From contig CANFLX010000006.1 in NCBI GenBank assembly GCA_947447985.1, positions 41,890 through 105,889 on the forward strand: a stretch of 64,000 bases of DNA. Direction: 5' to 3'. This document shows positions 17,635 through 26,367 of this stretch, one piece after another (the stretch's first letter is position 1; each line of letters starts with the position of its first letter). The DNA comes from Comamonadaceae bacterium. GTDB lineage: Bacteria; Pseudomonadota; Gammaproteobacteria; Burkholderiales; Burkholderiaceae_C. The position numbers and the translations under genes were made by a program. A model generated the notes under the pieces. The model was not told the origin of the DNA, searched no databases, and worked only from the letters and a program-made list of their open reading frames with translations.

Positions 17635-18057
17635 TTATCGTGGCGCCAAAATCGCCATGGTGATGCGCGAGATACAGCTCATGTCCCCCGCATCGTCGCG
17701 CAGTTCGATTTGCCACACATGGGTGGTGCTGCCCCGGTGAATCGGACGTGCAGTGCCGGTGACCCAGCCGCTGCGCACGCCTTTGAGGTGGTTGGCATTG
17801 ATATCCAAACCCACTGCGCGGTAACCGGGCGGGCACGAAAAAGCGGCTCCGCAGGAACCAAGTGTTTCCGCCAGCACGACCGAGACGCCACCATGCAGCA
17901 AACCATAGGGTTGGCGCGTGCGCTCATCCACCGGCACGCGACCCACGAGGTAGTCGTCCCCCACCTCCAAGAACTCAATGCCCAAATGGCTGTCGGCGGT
18001 GCCGGTGGTGCCTTGGGTCAACAGTTCAACAGAGACGGGCTTTTGCCAAATGCGCAT
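17635..18057 (-). CDS. Hotdog-fold thioesterase (PaaI/EntH-like)
   Basis: A 140-residue protein with the hotdog signature GLLHGGVSVVLAETLGS, where the Glu in the helix is the expected catalytic carboxylate. The GRVPVDERTRQPYG strand before it is typical of the YbdB/EntH and MenI group. Such enzymes cleave acyl-CoA or aryl-acyl carrier thioesters, and the substrate is unknown. It is convergent with the PduO gene and lies 70 bases downstream of the homocysteine methyltransferase on the same strand. Confidence 0.88.
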   Translation of the reverse strand: MRIWQKPVSVELLTQGTTGTADSHLGIEFLEVGDDYLVGRVPVDERTRQPYGLLHGGVSVVLAETLGSCGAAFSCPPGYRAVGLDINANHLKGVRSGWVTGTARPIHRGSTTHVWQIELRDDAGDMSCISRITMAILAPR

Positions 18058-18127
18058 GGGTCAGTCCTTGACATCAAAACCACCACTGTAGCCACCTTCA
18101 AGTGGTCGCATGCTGATCCGCAGTCAC

Positions 18128-19015
18128 TCAGGCGAAAGTCTCGGCCAGCTTCGCAATGTGCTGGGGAGAAATGCCGCAGCAGCCGCCCACCATCGATGCG
18201 CCCTGGTCCACCCAGCGCTGCGCCCAGCCGACATAGGACAGAGGATCCAGGTCCTCGCGGATATCCAGAATGACCGCATTGGCCGTGGCCTTTTTGGACT
18301 GCGCGGGAAAGGCGTTGGCATACACCCCGATATCGACCGACGCACCCGCGATCGCCTGCTTGGCCGCAACCACGGCCGCTTCCATGACTTCTGGCTGGCT
18401 GCAGTTGAACAAAACCGCCTTCGCGCCCAAAGCCAGGGCGGCGTGGACGGCGCTGCTCACCGTCTCGCCAGAGCGCAACACCGGGGTGTCGCCCTCGGGC
18501 TCATCGTCCAGGGTGAACGAAATCCACAGAGGTTTCGCGTTGCCATTCAAGGCGGCATGTACCGCATGAATTTCGGCAATCGAGCTCTGAGTCTCGGCCA
18601 GCCAGACGTCGACCAAGTCATCCATGCCGGCGATCAATACCTGGTGAATGCGCACAGAGGCCTCACGCTCAAACAAGTCAGGCCGGTACGAGCCCAACGC
18701 AGGCGGCAAGGAGCCCGCCACCGTCACAAGGCGCGCGGCGGCGTCTGCACTGGCGCGCGCCAGTTCGGCCGCCAAGCGGGCCAAGGCCACGCCCTGGTCG
18801 TCAAACCGCTCCTGCCCGATATGAAAGGGCACCACCGCATAGCTGTTGGTCGTGATGATTTGGGCGCCGCCCTGTACAAAGGCATCATGCGCCTGCCGCA
18901 CAAACTGCGGGCCTTCTAACAGCGCGAGTGCCGACCACTCTGGTTGCTGAAAGGGTGCGCCCATGCGCTTGAGTTCGCGGCCCATGCCACCGTCCAGAAT
19001 TTTGATGCCTGCCAT
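18128..19015 (-). CDS. Homocysteine S-methyltransferase family protein
   Basis: A 295-residue protein started at the ATG at 19015, nine bases after a GGAG site; two further in-frame starts lie just upstream at 19024 and 19030. The zinc ligands of the family are visible: Cys in LFNCSQPE and the double Cys in VGGCCG near the C-terminus. The N-terminal ILDGGMGRELKRMG and TNSYAVVPFH segments are typical of the MmuM/HMT group, which methylate homocysteine from S-methylmethionine or similar donors. The donor is not known here. RidA follows in the upstream direction on the same strand. Confidence 0.88.
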   Translation of the reverse strand: MAGIKILDGGMGRELKRMGAPFQQPEWSALALLEGPQFVRQAHDAFVQGGAQIITTNSYAVVPFHIGQERFDDQGVALARLAAELARASADAAARLVTVAGSLPPALGSYRPDLFEREASVRIHQVLIAGMDDLVDVWLAETQSSIAEIHAVHAALNGNAKPLWISFTLDDEPEGDTPVLRSGETVSSAVHAALALGAKAVLFNCSQPEVMEAAVVAAKQAIAGASVDIGVYANAFPAQSKKATANAVILDIREDLDPLSYVGWAQRWVDQGASMVGGCCGISPQHIAKLAETFA

Positions 19016-19067
19016 CGTTGTCATCTCCAAAATGAAGTGTTCCTACGCATTGTGCCTGCCTGGCCTG

Positions 19068-19457
19068 TCAGCCAGTCGGTGGTTTCCACGCGGTCACCTC
19101 AATCTCAATTTTCATGCGCGGATCCAGCAGACCTGCGCACACCATGGTGGCGGCTGGCCGGGCTTGCCCCAGGTACTTTCGTAGCACGGGCCAGCAGGGT
19201 TCAAAGTCGGCGGTATTGGGCAAGATATAAGTCACCCGCACCACATCGTCCAAGTGGGCGCCTGCTTGGGCCAAGGCGGCGGCAATGTTTTTGAAGCACT
19301 GCTGCGCCTGCTCGCGCACGTCATCGGAGATGGTCATGGTGGCGTAATCAAATCCGGTGGTGCCAGAGACCATGATCCAATCACCTGCAACTACGGCACG
19401 GGAGTAGCCAATGTCGGTTTCAAAGCGAGAGCCGGAGCTGATGGTGTAGCGCTTCAT
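19068..19457 (-). CDS. RidA-family enamine/imine deaminase-like protein
   Basis: A 129-residue protein. The start at 19457 gives MKRYTISSGS. The family features are FKNIAAALAQAGAHLDDVVRVT in the middle and the C-terminal segment containing the conserved Arg (DPRMKIEIEVTAW) that contacts the carboxylate of the 2-aminoacrylate-type substrate. RidA proteins hydrolyse reactive enamines and protect PLP enzymes, while some subfamilies have other roles. This one fits the wider YjgF/RidA group rather than the strict RidA subfamily. It is upstream of the homocysteine methyltransferase gene, perhaps in one transcript. Confidence 0.87.
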   Translation of the reverse strand: MKRYTISSGSRFETDIGYSRAVVAGDWIMVSGTTGFDYATMTISDDVREQAQQCFKNIAAALAQAGAHLDDVVRVTYILPNTADFEPCWPVLRKYLGQARPAATMVCAGLLDPRMKIEIEVTAWKPPTG

Positions 19458-19647
19458 ACGGAGTCCTATGCCCTGCAGGTTGTGAAGCATGGGATGCTAG
19501 CAGTCGCCGCAGTCTCAAATGCCATCCAAAATTTGAATAGTAGTACCATGGCGCGTTCAACTCTGTGCGCAGACGACCCCCTGTTGCGCGCAATTTGGAA
19601 TATGACATTGCACACCGGCATGGCGGCGTCCATCGACAGGAGACGGT

Positions 19648-20697
19648 ATGAACGAAAACACCAAGGCTCCGCAAGCCACCTATGTCTCTCTGACCGCCGG
19701 TCAGCGGGAAATGCTGTTGGAGTCGCCCTTGTTGCAAGGGGTGCCCTATGAATCAGTGTTCGATTGGCTGCACTACACCCCCGTGCGTGCGCTGCAGCAC
19801 GGCGAGACCTTGATTGAAAGCGGTGTGCACCATGGCAAATTGTTTTTGGTTGTCAGTGGGCAGCTCTCAGTGTGGTTGGATCCTGCACCTGAAATGCCTG
19901 ACGACACCGTGGTGCAGCGCGCCCTCTCCGGCCCCGAGGTGGCGCGTATTTTTCCGGGGCAATCGCTGGGCGAGCAAGGCCTGATTGACGGACAGCCGCC
20001 TTCTGTGTGGGCTATCGCTGCTCGGGAATCCCGGGTGTTGGCTATTCCGACCGAAATGGCCTGGCAGACCATGCAGGCAGAACCCAAAATTGCGCTGAAT
20101 TTGCTGCGCATGCTCTCGGATCGCGTGCGTCAGGCCAACGATGGACTGCGCGGCGCCATCGCCAATCAGCAACGCTTGGCACGTGATGCCGACACGGACG
20201 CACTGACCGGTTTGCACAACCGGCGCTGGATGGAAAACATGTTTCCACGCACTTTGCAGCGCTTTCAAACGTCCGAGCGGCCAGTGTCGGTGCTGATGGT
20301 GGACATCGATTTTTTCAAACGCGTCAATGACGAGTTCGGCCACGCGGTCGGTGACCAAGTGCTGCGCGAATCCGCCCAGCGGCTGCTGCGTATGCTGCGC
20401 CCGGCAGATCTGTGCGCGCGCTTTGGCGGGGAAGAGTTTTGTATTTTGCTGCCCGACTTGGACGCGGATCAGGCCACCGTGATCGCCCAGCGGGTGCTGG
20501 CGGCGTTTGACGCCGAACCGCTGCCCCTGGACTCAGGCGCCACGCTCAAGATCAGCGTGTCCATTGGCGTGGCCGATTGGGACCACGTGGCAGGATTTCA
20601 GGACCTGGTGCGTGCGGCGGATACCGCCCTTTACCAAGCCAAGCGCGACGGCCGCAACCGGGTGGTCACGGCACATCGCAATTCCTTAAGCCGCTAA
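19648..20697 (+). CDS. Diguanylate cyclase with N-terminal cyclic-nucleotide-binding domain
   Basis: A 349-residue cytosolic protein. Residues about 30-150 form a cNMP-binding-like beta roll ([30 protein letters not shown]). A helical linker leads to a GGDEF domain starting at [12 protein letters not shown] (182-193). The catalytic GGEEF is at 260-264, the metal ligand Asp lies in VDIDFF (219-221), and an RPAD product-inhibition I-site sits at 251-254. It should therefore make cyclic di-GMP with feedback control, with a nucleotide or redox-like input. It ends 12 bases inside the convergent pckG. Confidence 0.92.
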   Translation: MNENTKAPQATYVSLTAGQREMLLESPLLQGVPYESVFDWLHYTPVRALQHGETLIESGVHHGKLFLVVSGQLSVWLDPAPEMPDDTVVQRALSGPEVARIFPGQSLGEQGLIDGQPPSVWAIAARESRVLAIPTEMAWQTMQAEPKIALNLLRMLSDRVRQANDGLRGAIANQQRLARDADTDALTGLHNRRWMENMFPRTLQRFQTSERPVSVLMVDIDFFKRVNDEFGHAVGDQVLRESAQRLLRMLRPADLCARFGGEEFCILLPDLDADQATVIAQRVLAAFDAEPLPLDSGATLKISVSIGVADWDHVAGFQDLVRAADTALYQAKRDGRNRVVTAHRNSLSR

Positions 20698-22548
20698 GCG
20701 CTGCTCAAGCTGGGCCTTGGTGGCCACCAGCTCTGCGGGCAGGTGGTAGGCCAACTGGGTAAACAGCTCGGTGTGCAGCGCGATTTCGTGCTTCCAGTCG
20801 GCTTTGTCCAAACTGGTGACCGTGGCAAATTGTGCTGGAGTGAAGTCCAGACCGTCCCAGGTGATTTCGCCGTAGGTCGGGCTCACGCCAAAGCCGGTTT
20901 CCTGGCCCTTGGCCGTGCCTTCCAGGCGGTCAATCATCCACTTCAGTACGCGCATGTTTTCGCCGTACCCTGGCCACACGAACTTTCCGTCCTCGCCTTT
21001 GCGGAACCAGTTGACACAGTAAATGGCGGGCAGCTTGGCGCCCTTGGCGCTGAGCGTGTTACCCAGGTTCAGCCAGTGCTGGAAGTAGTCGCTCACGTTG
21101 TAGCCGGTGAATGGCAACATGGCAAACGGGTCGCGGCGAACCACCCCTTGCTGGCCCACGGCTGCCGCCGTGGTTTCAGAGCCCATGGTCGCGGCCATAT
21201 AGACCCCTTCCACCCAGTTGCGTGCTTCGGTCACCAGTGGCACGGTGGTGGAACGGCGGCCGCCGAAGATGAACGCGTCGATCGGCACGCCGGACGGGTC
21301 ATCCCAGGCGCTGTCCAGTGCAGGGTTGTTGCCTGCAGCGACCGTGAAGCGCGAGTTCGGGTGGGCCGCCTTGGCGCCGGTGTCGCGCGCAATTTGGGGC
21401 GTCCAATCCTTGCCTTGCCAGTCGATCAGGTGATCGGGCATGCTGCCCGTGTCTTTTTCCATGCCTTCCCACCAGACGTCGCCGTCATCGGTCAGCGCCA
21501 CATTGGTAAAGATCACATCGTGGCCCAGGCTGGCCATGCAGTTGGGGTTGGTGTGGTAATTGGTGCCGGGGGCCACGCCGAAGTAGCCCGCCTCGGGGTT
21601 GATGGCATACAGCTTGCCGTCGGAATGGGGCTTAACCCACGCAATATCGTCGCCAATGGTGCTGACTTTCCAGCCATGGAAGCCCTCGGGGGGCACCAGC
21701 ATGGAGAAATTGGTTTTGCCACAGGCGCTGGGGAATGCCGCTGCCACATGGTATTTTTTGCCCGCCGGATTGGTCACACCCAAAATCAGCATGTGCTCGG
21801 CCAGCCAGCCCTGGTCGCGGCCCATGGTCGACGCAATGCGCAGCGCAAAACATTTCTTGCCCAGCAAGGCGTTGCCGCCGTAGCCGGAGCCGTAGGACCA
21901 GATTTCACGCGTTTCGGGGAAGTGCACGATGTACTTGGTCTTGTTGCACGGCCATTTCACGTCGGCCTGGCCTACGGCCAGCGGCGCACCCACGGTGTGC
22001 ATGCAAGGCACAAAATCGCCGTCGGCTCCCAGCACGTCATACACCGCGCGGCCCATGCGGGTCATGATGCGCTGGTTGACCGCAACGTAGGCGCTGTCGC
22101 TGATCTCGATGCCGATGTGGGCGATGTGGGAGCCCAGCGGCCCCATCGAGAACGGCACCACATACATGGTGCGCCCGGCCATACAGCCGTCAAACAAGGG
22201 GTTGAGCGTGGCGCGCATTTCGCCGGGCTCCATCCAGTTGTTGGTCGGGCCGGCGTCTTCTTTGCGGGTGCTGCAAATGTAGGTGCGGTCTTCCACGCGG
22301 GCCACGTCGCTTGGGTCGGAGCAGGCCAAAAAGCTATTGGGACGCTTGGCGGGGTTGAGCTTGGTGAAGGTGCCTGCATCCACCAGGCGTTGGCACAGGG
22401 CCTGGTATTCCTCTTGGGAGCCGTCACACCAGTGGATGGCAGCGGGCTTGCACAGCGCCGCCATGTCGGCGACCCAGGCAATCAGCCGGGGATGTTTGAC
22501 AAAGTCCGGCGTGTTGAGTTCCAGCCCGTGCATTACAGGTGAGTTCAT
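20686..22548 (-). CDS. pckG: Phosphoenolpyruvate carboxykinase (GTP)
   Basis: A 620-residue gluconeogenic enzyme converting oxaloacetate and GTP to PEP, CO2 and GDP. The P-loop FPSACGKTN includes the hyper-reactive Cys276 found only in GTP-type enzymes. [12 protein letters not shown] and [12 protein letters not shown] are other family signatures. The start at 22548 has a GGAG site eight bases upstream and gives the usual length. The leader contains an 11-bp perfect inverted repeat, listed separately, that could control expression. The coding region has a long antisense open frame that I consider a shadow. Confidence 0.96.
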   Translation of the reverse strand: MNSPVMHGLELNTPDFVKHPRLIAWVADMAALCKPAAIHWCDGSQEEYQALCQRLVDAGTFTKLNPAKRPNSFLACSDPSDVARVEDRTYICSTRKEDAGPTNNWMEPGEMRATLNPLFDGCMAGRTMYVVPFSMGPLGSHIAHIGIEISDSAYVAVNQRIMTRMGRAVYDVLGADGDFVPCMHTVGAPLAVGQADVKWPCNKTKYIVHFPETREIWSYGSGYGGNALLGKKCFALRIASTMGRDQGWLAEHMLILGVTNPAGKKYHVAAAFPSACGKTNFSMLVPPEGFHGWKVSTIGDDIAWVKPHSDGKLYAINPEAGYFGVAPGTNYHTNPNCMASLGHDVIFTNVALTDDGDVWWEGMEKDTGSMPDHLIDWQGKDWTPQIARDTGAKAAHPNSRFTVAAGNNPALDSAWDDPSGVPIDAFIFGGRRSTTVPLVTEARNWVEGVYMAATMGSETTAAAVGQQGVVRRDPFAMLPFTGYNVSDYFQHWLNLGNTLSAKGAKLPAIYCVNWFRKGEDGKFVWPGYGENMRVLKWMIDRLEGTAKGQETGFGVSPTYGEITWDGLDFTPAQFATVTSLDKADWKHEIALHTELFTQLAYHLPAELVATKAQLEQRLAA

Positions 22549-22573
22549 TGAAAAGCTCCAAAGTTTAAAAATC

Positions 22574-22619
22574 GTCTTTTCAAAAACCACACAGGGCCGC
22601 GTCTGGACTTTGAAAAGAC
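22574..22619. promoter_or_regulatory. 11-bp perfect inverted repeat in the pckG leader/promoter
   Basis: GTCTTTTCAAA at 22574-22584 and its exact reverse complement at 22609-22619 are separated by 24 bases. They lie 26 to 71 bases upstream of the pckG start codon. They could be an operator pair or a 5' untranslated stem-loop. Nothing shows which protein would bind. Confidence 0.45.
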
Positions 22620-22691
22620 CGCTCATGCGCCGGGTGCCAACGTGCGGAAGGCAATTTTAGAAAGCCGTACTGGAGTTACAAAGCGATTACA

Positions 22692-22726
22692 GCCAATAGT
22701 TATGCAAAAACCGCATAATTATTGGC
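22692..22726 (-). terminator. 14-bp stem-loop downstream of the SDR gene
   Basis: Arms GCCAATAGTTATGC and GCATAATTATTGGC pair over 14 positions, with one G-T mismatch, around a seven-base loop. It begins 37 bases past the SDR stop on the minus strand and precedes the pckG promoter. It could terminate the SDR transcript, but no long T-run follows; an operator is the alternative. Confidence 0.4.
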
Positions 22727-22762
22727 GCGGCTTTTCCGCCCTGAAAATGTGCTTTCCCGTGG

Positions 22763-23530
22763 CTAGAGTGTCTCGGTGTGGCCGTCGACCGCGAGTTCTT
22801 GCCCCGAAATCCGTGCGCCTGCGCTGGAGGTCAGGAACAGCGCGAGACTGGCGATATCCTGGGGGTCAATCAAGGTTTTGAGGGAGGCGGCTTGCACCAT
22901 TTCCTGGTGCACCTGCGCATGGCTGCGCCCGGTTTTGAGCGCCTCGGCGGCGATCACGCGGTCGATGCGTTCGCCCGCCACCGACCCGGGACAAATACAG
23001 TTCACGCGCACCCCGGCGGGGCCTAACTCTTGCGCCAGTGTGCGTGTCAGCCCCCGGATCGCCCATTTGGCCGAGGCGTAGGGTGCGCGTCGGGGGAATC
23101 CGAACAGGCCCGCGGTGGACGACATATTGATGATGGAGCCGCTGCCCTGGGCGCGCAAAATGGGCGCCGCCAGGCGCGCGCACAAGAACGCAGAATCCAA
23201 ATTGATCGCCATGCACTGGCGCCAGTCGGCCAGGCTGATGTCTTCCACGTTGGCGGTGGGTCCGGCCACGCCCGCGTTGCTAATGAGCACATCCAAGCCC
23301 CCAAGGTGCGCGATCCCAGCCGCGAAGAAGGCGGCAACCTGAGACTCGTCACTCACATCACAGACGATTCCAGCGAGTGCGGGCCGCGAAGCGAGCGTGG
23401 CATTCAAGGCCGACACATTGACGTCGCAAATGAACACCCGAGCCCCGGCTGCTGCAAAGGCGTCGGCCATGGCCAGGCCGATCCCGGAGGCGGAGGCGGT
23501 GATCAAAACACGTTGATTGGAGTGGGTCAT
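22763..23530 (-). CDS. SDR-family oxidoreductase
   Basis: A 255-residue classical short-chain dehydrogenase. TASASGIG at 11-18 is the NAD(P)-binding loop, NAG is at 85-87, the catalytic Ser is S138, and YxxxK is at 151-155. CDVN after the second strand, with Asp at the acidic position, suggests NAD(H) preference. The C-terminal SGQELAVDGH is also typical. The substrate is unknown. The start at 23530 gives the standard N-terminus MTHSNQRVLIT. It is upstream of pckG on the same strand but separated by 214 bases, so it is probably a separate unit. Confidence 0.9.
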   Translation of the reverse strand: MTHSNQRVLITASASGIGLAMADAFAAAGARVFICDVNVSALNATLASRPALAGIVCDVSDESQVAAFFAAGIAHLGGLDVLISNAGVAGPTANVEDISLADWRQCMAINLDSAFLCARLAAPILRAQGSGSIINMSSTAGLFGFPRRAPYASAKWAIRGLTRTLAQELGPAGVRVNCICPGSVAGERIDRVIAAEALKTGRSHAQVHQEMVQAASLKTLIDPQDIASLALFLTSSAGARISGQELAVDGHTETL

Positions 23531-23643
23531 GGTGAGATCGGCGGCAAGTGGCACAAGCCGCCACTGTAGCGTTGCGCCGTGCCCGATCACGTTAAAAAGC
23601 GCCTTCGATCGCAGCCTGCGCGACTGAGGCGAAAATCGCGACC

Positions 23644-24075
23644 ATGAAATTTCGCTTATCCCGCCCTCTGCAAAGTGCCTTGGTGATTCTGGGTGCTGTG
23701 CTTTTGTTGTCCTGGGCTTATCACCGCTACGGCGGGCTCGGAGTCGCTGGGGCCTTGGGTGCGCTCGTGATGTGTGCGCTGGTCTACCTGTCGCGCTTCA
23801 TCAAGGTGATGCGCCTCGCCGCCCAGCGCCCGGTGGGCCATGTAGGCAGCGCGGTCATGTTGAACGCCCGCCTCGGCAAGGGCATGCCCTTGCTTCGCGT
23901 CATCGGCACGACCGGTGCGTTGGGTCAGGCACTGACCGAGCCTGGCGTGGAGCCGGAGGTGTTTCGCTGGACCGACGAGTCGCTTTCCAGCGTGGAATGT
24001 GAATTTGTGGACGGACGGCTCACGCGTTGGACCTTGCTGCGACCCGACGCCGAAGTCCCGGACGCAGCCCAGTAA
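23644..24075 (+). CDS. Hypothetical two-helix membrane protein
   Basis: A 143-residue protein that I do not recognise. Two hydrophobic helices lie at about residues 10-28 and 30-50, followed by a short basic stretch (FIKVMRLAAQRP). A soluble C-terminal part of about 85 residues contains an ARLGKGMPLLRVIG segment and an acidic tail. It is likely an inner-membrane protein with a cytosolic C-terminus. Its stop is 47 bases before ilvE on the same strand, and the ilvE promoter may overlap its 3' end. Confidence 0.7.
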   Translation: MKFRLSRPLQSALVILGAVLLLSWAYHRYGGLGVAGALGALVMCALVYLSRFIKVMRLAAQRPVGHVGSAVMLNARLGKGMPLLRVIGTTGALGQALTEPGVEPEVFRWTDESLSSVECEFVDGRLTRWTLLRPDAEVPDAAQ

Positions 24076-24122
24076 AATCGACTACTTCGCTTTTCAGCCT
24101 CATCTTCCAAAGGACTACTCCC

Positions 24123-25073
24123 ATGACCGCCATGCCCCCATCCATGTCTGACCGCGACGGAAAAATCTGGATGGACGGCCACATGGTCGATTGGCGTGAC
24201 GCCAAGATCCACGTCCTGAGCCACACGCTGCACTATGGCTGCGGCGCATTTGAGGGCGTGCGGGCGTACAACACCTCCAAAGGCACGGCCATCTTCCGCT
24301 TGGAAGAGCACACCGAGCGCTTGTTCAACAGCGCCAAAATTTTGCGCATGAACATCCCCTTCACCAAAGAGCAGGTGATGGAGGCGCAAAAGGCCGTGGT
24401 GCGTGACAACCACCTCGAGAGCTGCTACCTGCGCCCGCTGACCTGGATCGGTGACAAGAAGCTGGGCGTTTCGCCCAAGGGCAACACCATCCATTTGATG
24501 GTCGCCGCCTGGGCCTGGGGCGCATATTTGGGTGAAGAGGGCATGAAACGCGGTATCCGCGTGAAGGTCTCCAGCTACACCCGCCACCACGTCAACATCA
24601 CCATGACGCAGGCCAAAGCGGTGTCCAACTACACCAACTCGATTCTGGCCAATATGGAAGCCACGGACGACGGCTACGACGAAGCCATGCTGCTCGACAC
24701 CAATGGCTTTGTGTCCGAAGGCGCAGGAGAAAACCTGTTTGTGGTGAAAGACGGCGTGGTCTACACGCCCGACCTTTCTGCAGGCGCCCTCAACGGCATT
24801 ACCCGCAACACCGTGATGCACATCTGCAAAGACCTGGGGCTGGAGCTGGTGCAAAAGCGCATCACCCGCGACGAGGTCTATATCTGCGATGAAGCCTTTT
24901 TCACCGGCACCGCCGCGGAAGTCACGCCGATTCGTGAACTCGACCGCATTGCCCTGGGCAAAGACAACTACGTGGGCACGCGCGGACCGATCACTGAAAA
25001 AATCCAAACCGCGTTTTTTGACATCGTGAATGGCCGCAACCCCAAGTACGCGCACTGGCTGACCCTGGTCTAA
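24123..25073 (+). CDS. ilvE: Branched-chain amino acid aminotransferase
   Basis: A 316-residue fold-type IV PLP enzyme catalysing the last step of Leu, Ile and Val synthesis. The PLP lysine is K165 in QAKAVSNYTNS, preceded by RHHVNIT. The substrate-binding GAFEGVRAY and the signature LDTNGFVSEGAGENLFVV are intact. The start at 24123 has an AAGGA site, and an upstream extension is unlike the family. A TAAAAT at 24073-24078 could be its -10 element. A zinc-finger gene and waaF follow in the same direction with small gaps. Confidence 0.95.
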   Translation: MTAMPPSMSDRDGKIWMDGHMVDWRDAKIHVLSHTLHYGCGAFEGVRAYNTSKGTAIFRLEEHTERLFNSAKILRMNIPFTKEQVMEAQKAVVRDNHLESCYLRPLTWIGDKKLGVSPKGNTIHLMVAAWAWGAYLGEEGMKRGIRVKVSSYTRHHVNITMTQAKAVSNYTNSILANMEATDDGYDEAMLLDTNGFVSEGAGENLFVVKDGVVYTPDLSAGALNGITRNTVMHICKDLGLELVQKRITRDEVYICDEAFFTGTAAEVTPIRELDRIALGKDNYVGTRGPITEKIQTAFFDIVNGRNPKYAHWLTLV

Positions 25074-25103
25074 GCAAGCGCCCATTCCGCACCGAAAGCC
25101 GCT

Positions 25104-25307
25104 ATGTCCTCATCGACCATCACCCTGCTGGCCAAAGACCTCAATCCCCAAGGTGGCGTGTACTGCCCCAGCCCCTTGGCGGACATGAAAACCTGGAACA
25201 CCCATCCCAAGGTTTACCTGGACGTGGCCCACAGCGGCCAGGCCAAGTGCCCCTATTGCGGCACCGTGTACCAACTCAAGGACGGCGAGCATTTCGAAGG
25301 GCACTGA
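25104..25307 (+). CDS. Zinc-finger CHCC domain protein
   Basis: A 67-residue protein with a predicted zinc site made by C21, H43, C49 and C52 (CHCC arrangement), the same pattern as the bacterial zf-CHCC proteins related to the mitochondrial complex I subunit NDUFS6. GVYCPSP and KCPYCGTVYQL are the hallmark strands. Its function in bacteria is not established. It lies 30 bases after ilvE and 24 bases before waaF, so it is probably part of the same transcript. Confidence 0.88.
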   Translation: MSSSTITLLAKDLNPQGGVYCPSPLADMKTWNTHPKVYLDVAHSGQAKCPYCGTVYQLKDGEHFEGH

Positions 25308-25331
25308 GGGCGCCGCGAGGGCGCACAGGCC

Positions 25332-26348
25332 ATGACCCGCACCCTGCTCATCGCGCCCCAATGGATTGGCGACGCGGTCATGACCGAGCCCTTGCTGCGC
25401 AGGCTGCAGGCACGCGGCGAGCGCACCACCGTCGCGGCCTTGCCTTGGGTGGCGCCGGTCTACCGTGCCATGCCGCAGGTAGAGCGTGTGATCGAATTTC
25501 CTTTTGCCCATGGCGGTCTGCAGTGGTCTGCCCGGCGTGCGATGGCGCGCGAACTGCACGGCCAGTTTGAGCGCGCGGTGGTCTGCCCCAATTCACTCAA
25601 AAGCGCTCTGATCCCTTGGTGGGCGGGCATTGCCGATCGTGTGGGTTACCACGGCGAATCCCGTTGGGGCCTGCTCAGCACCCGCCTGGCCAACCCGTCC
25701 AAAACAGACCGTCCACCCATGGTGGCGTTTTACGGTGCGCTCAGTGGCGAAGACAGTTTTGCCACTGAGCAGCCGCAGCTCACTCTTGCGCCCACTGAGG
25801 TAGCGGCAGCACTTGCACCCTTGAAACTGGCCCGTGGCGCTTACGCGGTCCTGGTGCCCGGCGCGGAATATGGCCCTGCCAAGCGCTGGCCCGCGGCCCA
25901 CTTTGCGGCCTTGGCGCACCAGTGGGTGCAAAGGAGCGGGCAGGCCATCGTCTTGTTGGGTTCTGCCAAAGACGCGCCCGTTTGCGCTGACATCGCACAG
26001 GCGGTGCTGGCGTCAGGCGCGGGCGTTTGCCTGGACTTGTCGGGCCGCATCGGCCTGCGCGAGGCCATGGCGCTTGTCAGCGCAGCGCGTGCGGTGGTGA
26101 GCAACGACTCCGGGATGATGCATGTGGCAGCTGCTTTTGCTGTGCCGCAGGTCGCTATTTTTGGGTCATCGAGCCCGCGCCACACGCCGCCACTCAGTGC
26201 CCATGCCCGCGTGGTCTGGCTCAAAGACGACCCCGATTACCGGCCCGCACTGGACTGCGCGCCCTGTTTTGAACGCGTCTGCCCCCTGGGCCATACCCGT
26301 TGCTTGCAGGACGTGAGCCCGCAAAGGGTGCTGAATTTGTTGCCTTGA
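25332..26348 (+). CDS. waaF: Lipopolysaccharide heptosyltransferase II
   Basis: A 338-residue GT9-family glycosyltransferase. The N-terminal LIAPQWIGDAVMTEPLLRRL is the family signature. VLVPGAEYGPAKRWPAAHFAALA marks the nucleotide-sugar domain, and VSNDSGMMHVAAAFAVPQVAIFGSS is the conserved donor-binding region. It adds the second L-glycero-D-manno-heptose to the LPS inner core at the cytosolic face of the inner membrane. The heptose pathway genes rfaE2 (57486) and gmhA/diaA (45355) are elsewhere in the window. Confidence 0.92.
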   Translation: MTRTLLIAPQWIGDAVMTEPLLRRLQARGERTTVAALPWVAPVYRAMPQVERVIEFPFAHGGLQWSARRAMARELHGQFERAVVCPNSLKSALIPWWAGIADRVGYHGESRWGLLSTRLANPSKTDRPPMVAFYGALSGEDSFATEQPQLTLAPTEVAAALAPLKLARGAYAVLVPGAEYGPAKRWPAAHFAALAHQWVQRSGQAIVLLGSAKDAPVCADIAQAVLASGAGVCLDLSGRIGLREAMALVSAARAVVSNDSGMMHVAAAFAVPQVAIFGSSSPRHTPPLSAHARVVWLKDDPDYRPALDCAPCFERVCPLGHTRCLQDVSPQRVLNLLP

Positions 26349-26367
26349 GGGCCGACTAAATCAAGGG

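Noticed and set aside
20743..22542. 599-residue open frame antisense to pckG
   Set aside because: It mirrors the codon structure of pckG, has no recognisable domain and no ribosome site; GC-rich coding DNA commonly leaves such frames open.
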